The position numbers and the translations under genes are program-made. This document shows positions 12,201 to 21,118 of a stretch of 64,000 nt of DNA, one piece after another. A model generated the notes under the pieces. It worked only from the letters and a program-made list of their open reading frames with translations. It was not told the DNA's origin and did not search any database. The stretch covers positions 1 through 64,000 of the forward strand of contig NZ_OAOF01000010.1 of assembly GCF_900205965.1 (NCBI RefSeq), in the 5' to 3' direction. Position 1 is the first letter of the stretch; the number at the start of each line of letters is the position of its first letter. This stretch comes from Lacrimispora amygdalina. GTDB lineage: Bacteria; Bacillota; Clostridia; Lachnospirales; Lachnospiraceae.

Positions 12201-13929
12201 GTACCTTGTTTCCTATTATACCGGAGAAGAAGAACTGGAAGCTGCAAAACTCAGGGAACAGATGGCGGAAGCATTGCCTGATTATATGGTGCCGTCCTAT
12301 TTTGTACAGTTGGATGGGATGCCTGTGACTGCCAATGGTAAGATTGATAAAAAAGCATTACCGGAGCCGGAGAAAGGCGGAAGCGGGGAAGCAGAGTACA
12401 TCGGACCGAGAAATGACACAGATGCCAAAATCCAGAAGGTATGGCAGGAGGTCCTGGGAATCGGGCAGATCGGTATCGATGACAACTTCTTTATGCTTGG
12501 CGGCAATTCCATTAAAGCGATCCAGACAGTATCCAGACTGGCTATGGAGTTTGAAATAGAGATCAACGATATTTTTAAGTGTTTAACTATAAGGGTTTTA
12601 TCGGATCATATCAGATATTCCAAAGACAGGCTGAAAAATGTGCTGAGTGCCTATAGAGAAGCGGCTGTAACAGCTCAAAGCGGAATGGCTGCATTAGACG
12701 AAGGAATGGAAAAACGGATCATTAAATATAAGACCAGGATCCAGAAGTATAAAAAAATGGACTTATCAGAAAAAGCAGATTACAAAAATATCCTTCTGGC
12801 AGGAAGCACCGGTTATCTGGGAATACACATTTTATACCAGCTGCTGCAAAATACTGATTATAAGCTTTATGTGCCAATCAGAAGTAAGGATGACAAAGAA
12901 GCCTTGGAAAGACTTTTAAAAAAGCTTGAGTATTACTTTGATGCAGATACGAAGCTAAAGAATAGTTTAGCAGACAGAGTCTGTGCATTTTCAGGAGATC
13001 TGGCAAAAGACAATATGGGCTTAAGCCAGGAACTGTATGAAGTGCTGGCAGATAAAATTGATGTGATCATTAATTCAGCGGCGAATGTGAAGCATTACGG
13101 CCACTACTCTGAGCTGTACGACGCCAATGTGGCAGGAAATGAAAGGCTGATTGAATTTGCCCGGACAGGGAAGAAAAAGGCATATAATCTCATTTCCACA
13201 ACCAGCATAGGAGAGGGAAATATAGAGGGAAAGGCCAGAGAACTGTTTACCGAATACGATTGTGATCTGGGGCAGAATTCGGAAAATTACTACTCACAGA
13301 CGAAATTTGAAGCGGAGAAGATGGTTGTAAAAGCCCGGGAAGAAGGCGTAAACGCCAATGTGTTCCGGGTAGGTAATCTGGTATTTGACTCTGCCACAGG
13401 TATTTTCCAGGAAAATATCACAAATAACGCGTTCTATGCTGTGATCAGATCCTGTATCAATCTTGGCTGTTTTCCTGAGACGAAAGAAAAGAACATCAAT
13501 TTCTCTTTCATCGATCAGGTGGCCAAAGCGGTTGTACTGCTGTTCGACAGGAAAAAACTGCAGAATGAAACGTATCACCTGTATAACAGTCATACTGTGA
13601 GCATGAGTTTCGTTGCAGAGCTGATCAATCAGGCCGGGGTGAAAGTTAAGATCATTCCTCCTGCAGAATTTGTGGAGAATCTGCTTAAAAAATATGATGA
13701 TAAAGATAAAACAGATGATATCACCCAGATTCTTGTCCACACCAATATGTTATCCGGAAGCATGGAAAAGACCTCATTTACCTTGTTAAACAGCAAAACG
13801 GATGTGATATTAAAAGCTGCAGGTTTTGAATGGTCCAGGCTTGACTGTGAAAAGGTAAAGTTAATGCTTGAGCATTGCATCAAGGTGGGATTTATTAATA
13901 TAAATAACGGCAAAATGGAGAATAAATAA
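3289..13929 (+). CDS. Trimodular nonribosomal peptide synthetase, C-A-T-C-A-T-C-A-T-R
   Basis: A 3546-residue assembly line. Domains by residue: starter C (1-435, HLIIDG at 141-146); A1 (460-955, YTSGSTG core near 611); T1 (Ser999 in LGGDS); C2 (from 1054, HHIISDG 1179-1185); A2 (1495-2000, core 1643); T2 (Ser2044); C3 (from 2099, HHIISDG 2224-2230); A3 (2540-3030, core 2686); T3 (Ser3074); reductase (3165-3546, AGSTGYLG near 3171, YSQTK). Specificity residues aligned by eye to GrsA read DAWLVGAVI (A1), DAKDIGVVD (A2) and DAWLVGAII (A3). A2 matches the known Glu code DAKDLGVVD with one change; A1 and A3 look like hydrophobic (Leu/Phe-type) codes. There is no epimerase, so L residues are expected. 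The first C domain suggests N-acylation; the R domain implies aldehyde or alcohol release. No phosphopantetheinyl transferase is in view. Confidence 0.97.
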   Translation: METQMKNVTEYPLSSYQKDIWLEQCMYPGKPIYNIGGYTEIKGKINVSLFNQAIQVFINRNEMMRANVAERDGVPYLNILSESLYELPVHDFSGKENPREFCMEWMRGEFQKPFDMGKQLFQFDLLKWSDNQYFVFIKAFHLIIDGWGFVLTHKQIIENYNELYREGKTEEKPVYSYHDFLLEDLNYHDSKNFIKDREFWRDKYLNIPEPLFNRNANGTNPDGQSDWSGRRVLKIDRELYNRIIQFSEERGCSVFHFVLGTLYTYFSRVCDKEEVVIGVPVLNRSKTKYKQTMGHFANVIPLRISPGSDISFQELVKYIKNELMDCYRHMRVSTGEIYRTVFSTSNEKSSLFDISFSYEKHGATESFVDAEIGSHVMLPHHHERNALTVYLREYEDAEVYIDFSYRMDVFDKFIPIENVVSHFDFLFRQVLEYNESGISEIGIVPEWEQKKMTEEFHAAAADYSKNKTIHTLFEEQVLKYPEQAAVCLEDEKLSYRELNQRSNQLAWTLREKGVKKDQIIAIMTGRSFEMIIGMMGILKAGGAYLTIDPNYPSERIKYMLEDSASEILLTQKHLRDKAYFNGEVILLDDSQSFHDNKDNPKIRSNPGDLAYIIYTSGSTGRPKGVMVKHQGILNLQAFFVQKHEMNKNDRMLQFASNSFDASVWEIFTTLLTGATLYLIPKETINNLMEFEKYVNKNGITISLLPPTYLSNLEPGKLPTLTRLVTGGSAITKEMVKKWKDGLTYINAYGPTEYSVITTTWTYKEEEMEYESVPIGTPVNNTRIFILDKKRHILPIGAAGELCISGDGLARGYLNRPELTKEKFVDNPFEAGEKMYRTGDLARWLPDGNIEFLGRIDDQVKVRGFRIELGEIESQLLKLPQIKEAAAVARDDLQGNKYIAAYIVGEETLPSDRLRAELLQELPDYMVPSCFVQLDQMPLTVNGKIDRKALPEPDLTMDTGAEYEAPSDELEEGICRLWKKIFKAERVGINDNFFALGGDSLNAIVLSSEIHKEFNVNIPLKEIFAGPTVREMAQYLKNAKEDIYASIKPVEQAEYYPMSSAQKRVYVLGQLEDGKTVYNIPGAVLIEGSIDAQKTEAVFKKLIERHETLRTSFEMMNGEPVQRVHEQAEFSVSYREAPEETTDNLLDEFIKPFDLSKAPLLRAGLVKTGENRHVLLFDMHHIISDGVSLEILIREFSTLYEGKELNPLRLQYRDYSAWQNQMYGDGTLKKQEEYWMKTFEGDIPVLNMPLNYQRPAVQSFEGDRVRFHLSQDISRKLQVVAKDNGATMYMVLLAAYNTLLYKYTGQEDIIVGSPIAGRPHADLQNIIGMFVNTLAMRNYPRGEKTFQEFLAEVREMALGAYENQDYPFEELVEKLKLKRDVSRNALFDAFFALQSVDTAAFAMNGLEMMPYSYDVKMSKFDIALTAREEEAGIEFELAYCTRLFSKEFMEKTAIHYGTLLEEIAADPQIRLKDLQMLKKEEIQRIVYGFNDNAAEYARDKTIIEVFEEQAEKNPDRVAVEFEESSLTYGELNARSNQLAGVLREIGAGTEKTIGIMTERSVEMIVGIMAVLKAGSAYLPIDPLYPEARIRYMLEDSQTEILLTQTEVLDKVQFSGKILDLKNESLYQGDAANIAPLNFPDDMAYVIYTSGTTGMPKGVIIEHRNVLNLTAGLNRHIYGKYDRNLKVALVAPYVFDASVKQIFPALMLGHTLCIVPEEARLDGMSLLRYYKEHSVEVSDGTPAHIRFLENAMLAGADVLTVKHFIIGGEALGIETVKSFYDRITGERPRITNVYGPTECCVDSTLFSIDYETASGLNSIPIGVPLNNVQVYILGKDREVLPLGAAGELYISGDGVGRGYLNRMELTEQKFVENPFVHGSRMYRTGDLARWLPDGTVEFLGRIDYQVKIRGYRIELGEIENRLLTHESVREAAVIDREDGYGTKYLCAYIAGKEELTTGELRAYLLKDLPDYMVPSYFIRLEKLPLTFNGKLDRKALPEPEGRIDTGVEYEKPEGMVEEKLAEIWQEVLKAEKIGRMDNFFELGGHSLKATVLVSRIHKEFNINIPLKEIFAGPTIAEMKKFIENAKEDFYASIEPAEKAQYYPMSSAQKRVYVLSQLGGGGITYNMPSALRIEGNIDTERLQAAFSQLIERHETLRTSFKTIDGELVQWVDDHVDFTVGYEEATEEEGKEIVRNFVKPFDLSKAPLLRAGLVKLKNDTYILMFDMHHIISDGVSMEILLREFSILYEGKELKPLQFQYRDYTVWQNQMYGNGSLKQQENYWLETLGGEIPVLNMQTDFKRPAVQSFEGGRVRFHLCSEIAGKLGEIAKENGATMYMVLLAAYNTLLYRYTGQEDIIVGSPIAGRPHADLQNIIGMFVNTLAMRNYPQGEKTYKQFLAEVREMALGAYENQDYPFEEIVEKLGLKGDMSRNALFDTMFALQNMETGIFELAGLKAAPYGSGASISKFDITLAAIETQEGISFELEYGIKLYKKETMEALSEHFVNILKEVAENPEVKLKDIQILDEEERKKILYCFNRTAEPYPKNSTIHGAFEDQVRKAPDKTAVVFGESSLSYLELNKKANALANILRNKGVGTDKIVAIMAERSLEMIVAMFGVLKAGGAYLPVDPSYPEDRIRYMLEDSGAAVVLTQRHLKEKAVTDSEVIFLDDQIGECGENPENLSSAGDLAYIIYTSGSTGKPKGVMVEHHGIINLRNYFKRYWKVDENERMLQFASSSFDASVWEIFTSLLGGGTLYLISKDTINNLNEFEAYVNEKGITIALLPPTYLAGIEPGKLHTLKKLVTGGSAITKTMACQWKDSVEYMNAYGPTEYSIITSAWKYREEEMCYGSVPIGRPVDNTRIYILDKNGNLLPAGAAGELCVAGDGIARGYLNRPELTAEKFTADPFMAGERMYHTGDLARWLPDGNIEYMGRIDDQVKIRGFRIELGEIEARLLQCPSVREAVVIAREDSHGDKYLVSYYTGEEELEAAKLREQMAEALPDYMVPSYFVQLDGMPVTANGKIDKKALPEPEKGGSGEAEYIGPRNDTDAKIQKVWQEVLGIGQIGIDDNFFMLGGNSIKAIQTVSRLAMEFEIEINDIFKCLTIRVLSDHIRYSKDRLKNVLSAYREAAVTAQSGMAALDEGMEKRIIKYKTRIQKYKKMDLSEKADYKNILLAGSTGYLGIHILYQLLQNTDYKLYVPIRSKDDKEALERLLKKLEYYFDADTKLKNSLADRVCAFSGDLAKDNMGLSQELYEVLADKIDVIINSAANVKHYGHYSELYDANVAGNERLIEFARTGKKKAYNLISTTSIGEGNIEGKARELFTEYDCDLGQNSENYYSQTKFEAEKMVVKAREEGVNANVFRVGNLVFDSATGIFQENITNNAFYAVIRSCINLGCFPETKEKNINFSFIDQVAKAVVLLFDRKKLQNETYHLYNSHTVSMSFVAELINQAGVKVKIIPPAEFVENLLKKYDDKDKTDDITQILVHTNMLSGSMEKTSFTLLNSKTDVILKAAGFEWSRLDCEKVKLMLEHCIKVGFININNGKMENK

Positions 13930-15101
13930 TGGAACGTGTAAGTATTATCCAATGTGAGAATTATGAGTATGAAAAAGTGGAGCATGCAGTTTTTGAGTGT
14001 CTGGATCATTTAACAGAAATGAAGGGCATGATCAAAAAAGGGAGCAGAGTTCTGGTCAAAGTAAATCTGCTGAAAAAAAATCTGCCGGAAGATGCCGTAA
14101 CGACCCATCCGGCTGTTGCAGAAGCAATTGTAAGATATCTCCAGAAAATGGAATGCAGCGTGGTTGTGGGAGACAGTCCGGGAGGTGCTTTCACGCATAA
14201 GCGGCTGGAGGATATTTACCGGGCCTCCGGCATGGTAAATGTTGCCCAAAATACAGGCTGTGAGTTAAATTATGATACCTCAGAGGCAGAGGTATCCAAT
14301 CCCAAAGCAGAGAAATTAAAGCACATGAACATCATAAAAATAGTGGAAGATGTGGACTTTGTCGTATCAGCGGCAAAACTTAAGACACACGGTATGATGA
14401 CATATACGGGAGCAGTAAAGAATTTGTTTGGTGTCATACCCGGTCTCACCAAGGCGGAATACCATTTAAAGATGATATCCATTGAGAACTTTGCCGAACA
14501 TCTGGTGGACATCTGTGAATATGTCACTCCTGTTTTTTCTGTTATTGATGCAATAGAGGGCATGGAAGGCGATGGCCCTTCTGCAGGGAAAAAAAGGCAC
14601 GTGGGACTGATAATGGCTTCTGAAAGTCCTTATGCCCTTGATGTTGCCGGCGCTCATTTAATCGGGCTTAAGCCGGAGCAGGTCCCCACAATCCAGGCTG
14701 CTGTTAAGCGGGGACTATGCAGCCAGAATGTGGAAGATATAACCGTATTGGGATGTCCCTTTGAATCCGTAAAAATACCTCCGTTTCAGCTTCCAAAATC
14801 CTTTGATCAGGATTTGTTTGGCAGGAAAGTTCCCGGATTCTTAAAACAGATTCTGACCGATGCATTACGTGCTAAGCCGGTCTTTGACTATAATAAATGC
14901 ATTTCCTGCGGCGAATGTAAAAGAGGCTGCCCTGCAGGTATTATTGACATGAGTTCCGGAAAACCGAAACCGGATTTAAGTAAATGTATCAGCTGTTTTT
15001 GCTGTCATGAGTTATGCCCGGTACAGGCGGTGGATATAAAAAGACACTGGCTGAACCGGAAGCTTTTTGACCGGAAGGAGGAGAAACATGAGCAGGATTA
15101 A
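13929..15101 (+). CDS. DUF362 protein with two C-terminal 4Fe-4S clusters
   Basis: A 390-residue protein whose start overlaps the NRPS stop by one base (TAATG), so it is translationally coupled. Residues 1-310 form a DUF362 domain. The C-terminus carries two ferredoxin-type motifs: C324-x2-C327-x2-C330-x3-C334, and C353-x2-C356-x2-C359-x3-C363, each followed by proline. DUF362 proteins are presumed iron-sulfur redox proteins of unknown reaction. Its coupling to a reductase-terminated NRPS suggests a redox step on the peptide product or electron supply to it, but nothing in the sequence proves this. No signal peptide or membrane segment is seen, so it should be cytosolic. Confidence 0.9.
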   Translation: MERVSIIQCENYEYEKVEHAVFECLDHLTEMKGMIKKGSRVLVKVNLLKKNLPEDAVTTHPAVAEAIVRYLQKMECSVVVGDSPGGAFTHKRLEDIYRASGMVNVAQNTGCELNYDTSEAEVSNPKAEKLKHMNIIKIVEDVDFVVSAAKLKTHGMMTYTGAVKNLFGVIPGLTKAEYHLKMISIENFAEHLVDICEYVTPVFSVIDAIEGMEGDGPSAGKKRHVGLIMASESPYALDVAGAHLIGLKPEQVPTIQAAVKRGLCSQNVEDITVLGCPFESVKIPPFQLPKSFDQDLFGRKVPGFLKQILTDALRAKPVFDYNKCISCGECKRGCPAGIIDMSSGKPKPDLSKCISCFCCHELCPVQAVDIKRHWLNRKLFDRKEEKHEQD

Positions 15102-15810
15102 GCTGTTTTGCCTCCCTTATGCAGGAAGCTCCGCCATGATATATTACCAGTGGAGTAAATTCCTCAGTCAGGACATTGATCTGCAGCCTGTGGAACTGGC
15201 AGGAAGAGGGAGCAGAATGGATGCCCCTTTATATGAAAGCATTAACGGAGCAGCACAGGAGGTGTGCTGTTCCATAAAAGATCAGATCAAAGATACGCCA
15301 TATGCCATATTCGGACACAGCATGGGCAGCTGGATTGCGTTTGAATTGTACCATGAAATTATAAAGTCCGGTCTTCCAATGCCGGAACATCTTTTCTTCT
15401 CCGGAAACAGGGCACCTCACCTGAATGTCAGAAGAAATAAAATCATCCATAATCTGCCTGAGAATGAATTTAAAAATGCCGTTTTAAAACTGGGAGGGAC
15501 TCCCAAATCGGTATTTGAAGACAAAGCGCTTGCTGATATCTTCGTTCCTTTAATCAGGGCGGATTATAAAATTACGGAAACGTATCAATACATACCTGGA
15601 AGGAATAAAATTGAGTGTCAGGTTTCGGCTTTATGCGGCAGGGAAGATTCAATCACGCAGGAAGACATGGAAGCGTGGAGAGAGCATGTATTAAATAAGA
15701 TGGATGTTGTATATTTTGACGGTGGACATTTTTTCTTAAACCAGAATATCGGAAACGTAACCTCATATATTAATCAGAGGCTAAAAAGGAGTGATTGTCG
15801 AGTGTCATAG
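15088..15810 (+). CDS. Type II thioesterase of the NRPS cluster
   Basis: A 240-residue alpha/beta hydrolase of the GrsT/SrfAD family. It opens with the family's FCLPYAG motif, has the nucleophile elbow GHSMG (Ser78) and the terminal GGHFF histidine (His214). These stand-alone thioesterases clear mis-primed or stalled carrier proteins in NRPS lines. The ATG at 15088 is chosen because GGAGG lies 7 bases upstream; it overlaps the end of the DUF362 gene by 14 bases. An earlier in-frame ATG at 15067 lacks a ribosome site. Operon position and family agree well. Confidence 0.95.
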   Translation: MSRIKLFCLPYAGSSAMIYYQWSKFLSQDIDLQPVELAGRGSRMDAPLYESINGAAQEVCCSIKDQIKDTPYAIFGHSMGSWIAFELYHEIIKSGLPMPEHLFFSGNRAPHLNVRRNKIIHNLPENEFKNAVLKLGGTPKSVFEDKALADIFVPLIRADYKITETYQYIPGRNKIECQVSALCGREDSITQEDMEAWREHVLNKMDVVYFDGGHFFLNQNIGNVTSYINQRLKRSDCRVS

Positions 15811-15838
15811 GATATTTGTGAATTCTATACCGTACAGC

Positions 15839-15868
15839 TTGACGTTTGGAGGAATATCCGGGTATAAT
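15839..15868 (+). promoter_or_regulatory. Promoter of the ArsR-family gene
   Basis: TTGACG (15839-15844), an 18-base spacer and TATAAT (15863-15868) form a good sigma-A promoter. Transcription would start near 15875. This rules out the in-frame TTG at 15846 as start of the next gene and separates the regulator from the NRPS operon. Confidence 0.7.
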
Positions 15869-15914
15869 TAATTACTGCTGTGAAGTTGAGAAGGGATATA
15901 AGGAATGGTACGAT

Positions 15915-16277
15915 ATGGGCGATTCAGTAAATAAGTGTGACTGTCAGGCGGTTAATAAGGAATTGGCGGAAAAAGTGAAATCAGAGATGGAAGATGACAG
16001 CTGTTTTTCTTATCTTTCTGCATTCTTTAAATTAATCAGTGACGATACCAGGATAAAAATTATGTATGCATTATCAAAAAGTGAATTATGTGTGAATGAT
16101 CTGGCCGTTATTTTAAATATGACGAAATCTGCAATTTCTCATCAATTAAGGCTGCTTAAAGCCTCAGGTCAGGTGAAGTCAAGAAAAGAGGGGAAGTTTG
16201 TTTATTATTCTCTGGATGATGAACATGTATTTGAGATTATGGAGAATGCCCTCATTCATGTAAAACACAAAAAATAA
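15915..16277 (+). CDS. ArsR/SmtB-family metal-sensing repressor, CzrA-like
   Basis: A 120-residue winged-helix protein (helix-turn-helix around NMTKSAISHQLRLLK). The C-terminal helix contains D102-x-H104-x10-H115-x2-H118, exactly the spacing of the alpha-5 zinc site of CzrA/SmtB. It also has a CDC pair at residues 8-10 and a cysteine in ELCVND (C59), which recall the alpha-3N site of CadC, although the second CadC helix cysteine is replaced by Asn61. It should be a Zn(II)/Co(II)-type sensor that releases DNA on metal binding. No metal transporter lies next to it in this window; its neighbours are the NRPS operon and a PTS operon. Start chosen at ATG 15915, with AAGGAA upstream and inside its own transcript. 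Confidence 0.88.
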   Translation: MGDSVNKCDCQAVNKELAEKVKSEMEDDSCFSYLSAFFKLISDDTRIKIMYALSKSELCVNDLAVILNMTKSAISHQLRLLKASGQVKSRKEGKFVYYSLDDEHVFEIMENALIHVKHKK

Positions 16278-16283
16278 ATTATC

Positions 16284-16312
16284 TTGATTTTATAATTTTT
16301 TTGTATTATACT
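16284..16312 (+). promoter_or_regulatory. Promoter of the beta-glucoside operon
   Basis: TTGATT (16284-16289), a 17-base spacer and TATACT (16307-16312) precede the antitermination site by about 10 bases, so the leader RNA begins just before the RAT sequence. Confidence 0.7.
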
Positions 16313-16322
16313 GTAGTTAAGT

Positions 16323-16351
16323 GGATGGTGATTGCATTTGCAAGCTATACC
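16323..16351 (+). promoter_or_regulatory. Ribonucleic antiterminator (RAT) for a LicT/BglG protein
   Basis: The sequence begins GGATGGTGATTGCAT and ends GCAAGCTATACC, matching the layout of known RAT elements (GGATTGTTACTGCAT...GCAGGCAAAACC). Its last bases overlap the 5' arm of the following terminator, the classical mutually exclusive arrangement. When the dephosphorylated-state antiterminator binds, the terminator cannot form. Confidence 0.88.
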
Positions 16352-16409
16352 TGTTTATTATGTTTTTATGGCATTTTGGGCCATAATACATGATAAACAG
16401 GTTTTTTTT
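16349..16409 (+). terminator. Leader terminator controlled by the RAT
   Basis: A long hairpin: the left arm starts ACCTGTTTAT at 16349 and the right arm ends ATAAACAGGT at 16402, with the inner pair TATGGC/GCCATA, followed by eight T residues. It lies between promoter and antiterminator gene, so it attenuates the whole bgl operon. Confidence 0.85.
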
Positions 16410-16463
16410 CGCCAAAAACAGGAACTTGAGGGTTATTTATACCAGTGGACAGGGGTGAAACGC

Positions 16464-17306
16464 ATGATCATTTATAAAATTTTTAATAACAATGCAGTCG
16501 TTATTAAAGATGAAAACGGGGTGGAGAAGGTTGTAATGGGCTGCGGCCTGGCGTTTAAAAAGAAGAATGGAGATGAACTTGATAAAAGCAAGATTGATAA
16601 GATTTTTGTTTTGTCCGACCCACTGATAAACAATCGGTTTCAGGAACTGGTTGCCAGCATACCGATCGGTTATGTGGAGCTTGGAGAGGAGCTGATTGAA
16701 TATGCCTCAAAGGTTTTAGAGGTGGATTTAAATGATACCATACATTTATCCTTAATTGATCATATTTATTCTGCAGTAAAGAGGTTTCAGGAAGGGATCA
16801 CAATAAAAAACGCCATTCTCTGGGATATAAAGAAGTTTTATAAGAAAGAATTTGAGATTGGATTGAAGGCCCTGGATATGATAGAGAAGCGTTACTCCAT
16901 CCGCCTGCCGGAAGATGAAGCTGGTTTTATTGCCATTCATTTTGTGGAAGCCGTGACAAGAAAAGGGGCAGAGGAGATCCATCAGGTTGCTGAGCTGATC
17001 GCTGAGATCACAAGTATTGTATCCTATAATTTTCATTTGTATTTTAACGAGGACTCATTATATTATTACCGCTTTATCACTCATCTGAAATTCTTCGCCC
17101 AGAGACTGTTAGAAGGGAAAACCTATCTTGATGACGAGCAGGATGACTTGCTTACGATCATAAAGAAAAAATATGCGAATGCATATGAATGTGCGGAAAA
17201 GATCTGTGAGTTTCTTAAAAAGAAATATAACTACCAGGTATCCAATGATGAAAAGCTGTATTTAACGCTTCATATTGAACGAGTTGTCTATAAGACTGTT
17301 TTATGA
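16464..17306 (+). CDS. licT: LicT/BglG-family transcriptional antiterminator
   Basis: A 280-residue protein with the RNA-binding CAT domain at residues 1-55 (starts MIIYKIFNNNAVV) and two PTS regulation domains (about 65-170 and 170-280) with conserved histidines, for example in LIDHIY and AIHFVEA. EII-dependent phosphorylation of these histidines controls dimerisation and RNA binding. It acts on the RAT just upstream, giving substrate-induced autoregulation, and is followed by its cognate PTS permease. The ATG at 16464 is preferred over upstream in-frame codons: GGGGTGA lies ahead of it, and the CAT domain begins exactly there. Confidence 0.93.
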   Translation: MIIYKIFNNNAVVIKDENGVEKVVMGCGLAFKKKNGDELDKSKIDKIFVLSDPLINNRFQELVASIPIGYVELGEELIEYASKVLEVDLNDTIHLSLIDHIYSAVKRFQEGITIKNAILWDIKKFYKKEFEIGLKALDMIEKRYSIRLPEDEAGFIAIHFVEAVTRKGAEEIHQVAELIAEITSIVSYNFHLYFNEDSLYYYRFITHLKFFAQRLLEGKTYLDDEQDDLLTIIKKKYANAYECAEKICEFLKKKYNYQVSNDEKLYLTLHIERVVYKTVL

Positions 17307-17351
17307 CAAGATGGTTACATTAGGTTGGCTAAACTTTCATATTTCAAATAA

Positions 17352-20669
<3,318 letters not shown>

Positions 20670-20674
20670 TAACA

Positions 20675-20717
20675 GGGTTATGCTGAAGGCGTTTTGCTTT
20701 CAGCATAGCCCTTATTT
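20675..20717 (+). terminator. Terminator of the beta-glucoside operon
   Basis: GGGTTATGCTGAA pairs with TTCAGCATAGCCC around a 10-base loop, followed by TTATTT. The tail is modest, but the stem is perfect apart from its length and lies right after the GH1 gene. Confidence 0.75.
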
Positions 20718-20753
20718 AAAATAAAATGCCAGAAAGTTTAAGCACAGATACTC

Positions 20754-20782
20754 TTGACAGAAATTCAAGAAAGGAGTATTAT
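20754..20782 (+). promoter_or_regulatory. Promoter of the sdpR/sdpI-type pair
   Basis: A consensus TTGACA (20754-20759), 17-base spacer and TATTAT (20777-20782). The first operator copy begins on the last base of the -10 box. Confidence 0.85.
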
Positions 20783-20825
20783 CTATTTAGATAAACTTCT
20801 AAATAGAAAAATATCTAAATAGATA
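20780..20825 (+). promoter_or_regulatory. Triple operator of the ArsR-type autorepressor
   Basis: Three copies of the decamer TCTATTTAGA or its reverse complement TCTAAATAGA begin at 20782, 20798 and 20814, exactly 16 bases apart. The outer two extend to TATCTATTTAGATA and TATCTAAATAGATA, reverse complements of each other. They cover the -10 box, the transcription start and the ribosome-site region, the expected place for an autorepressor. Confidence 0.75.
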
Positions 20826-20836
20826 GGGGGATTATA

Positions 20837-21118
20837 TTGGGCTTTCCAGATACATTTAAGGCTCTCTCAGATCCGGTCAGGCGGGAAATCCTGTTAATGC
20901 TGAGAAGCGGCCGTTTATCTGCCGGACAGATTGCAGATAAATTTGATATGACAAATGCCACGATTTCATACCACCTTGCACAGTTAAAGAAAGCAGACCT
21001 GGTAACGGAATCAAAGCACAAAAATTTTGTTTATTATGAACTGAATACCTCTGTTTTTGAGGAGCTTATGCTATGGTTTTCTCAATTTAAGGGAAAGGAA
21101 GAAAATGATGAAGAATAA
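20837..21118 (+). CDS. sdpR: ArsR-family autorepressor, SdpR-like
   Basis: A 93-residue winged-helix repressor (TFKALSDPVRREIL, then helix-turn-helix MTNATISYHLAQLK). It lacks metal-binding cysteines or the alpha-5 histidine motif, and resembles SdpR and other repressors paired with SdpI-type membrane proteins. It starts with TTG at 20837, supported by AGGGGG six bases upstream. Three evenly spaced operators overlap its promoter, so autoregulation is likely. In Bacillus subtilis SdpR is sequestered by ligand-bound SdpI; the same logic is plausible here but not shown. Confidence 0.88.
   Translation: MGFPDTFKALSDPVRREILLMLRSGRLSAGQIADKFDMTNATISYHLAQLKKADLVTESKHKNFVYYELNTSVFEELMLWFSQFKGKEENDEE

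Noticed and set aside
15846..15914. A longer ArsR protein starting at an in-frame TTG at 15846
   Set aside because: The TTG lies between the -35 and -10 boxes of the gene's own promoter and has no properly spaced ribosome site; ATG 15915 fits better.
17311..17338. A sequence between licT and the PTS gene (GATGGTTACATTAGG ... GGCTAAAC) that resembles a second RAT element
   Set aside because: The match is partial and no terminator hairpin or T tract follows before the permease start, so it would have nothing to control.
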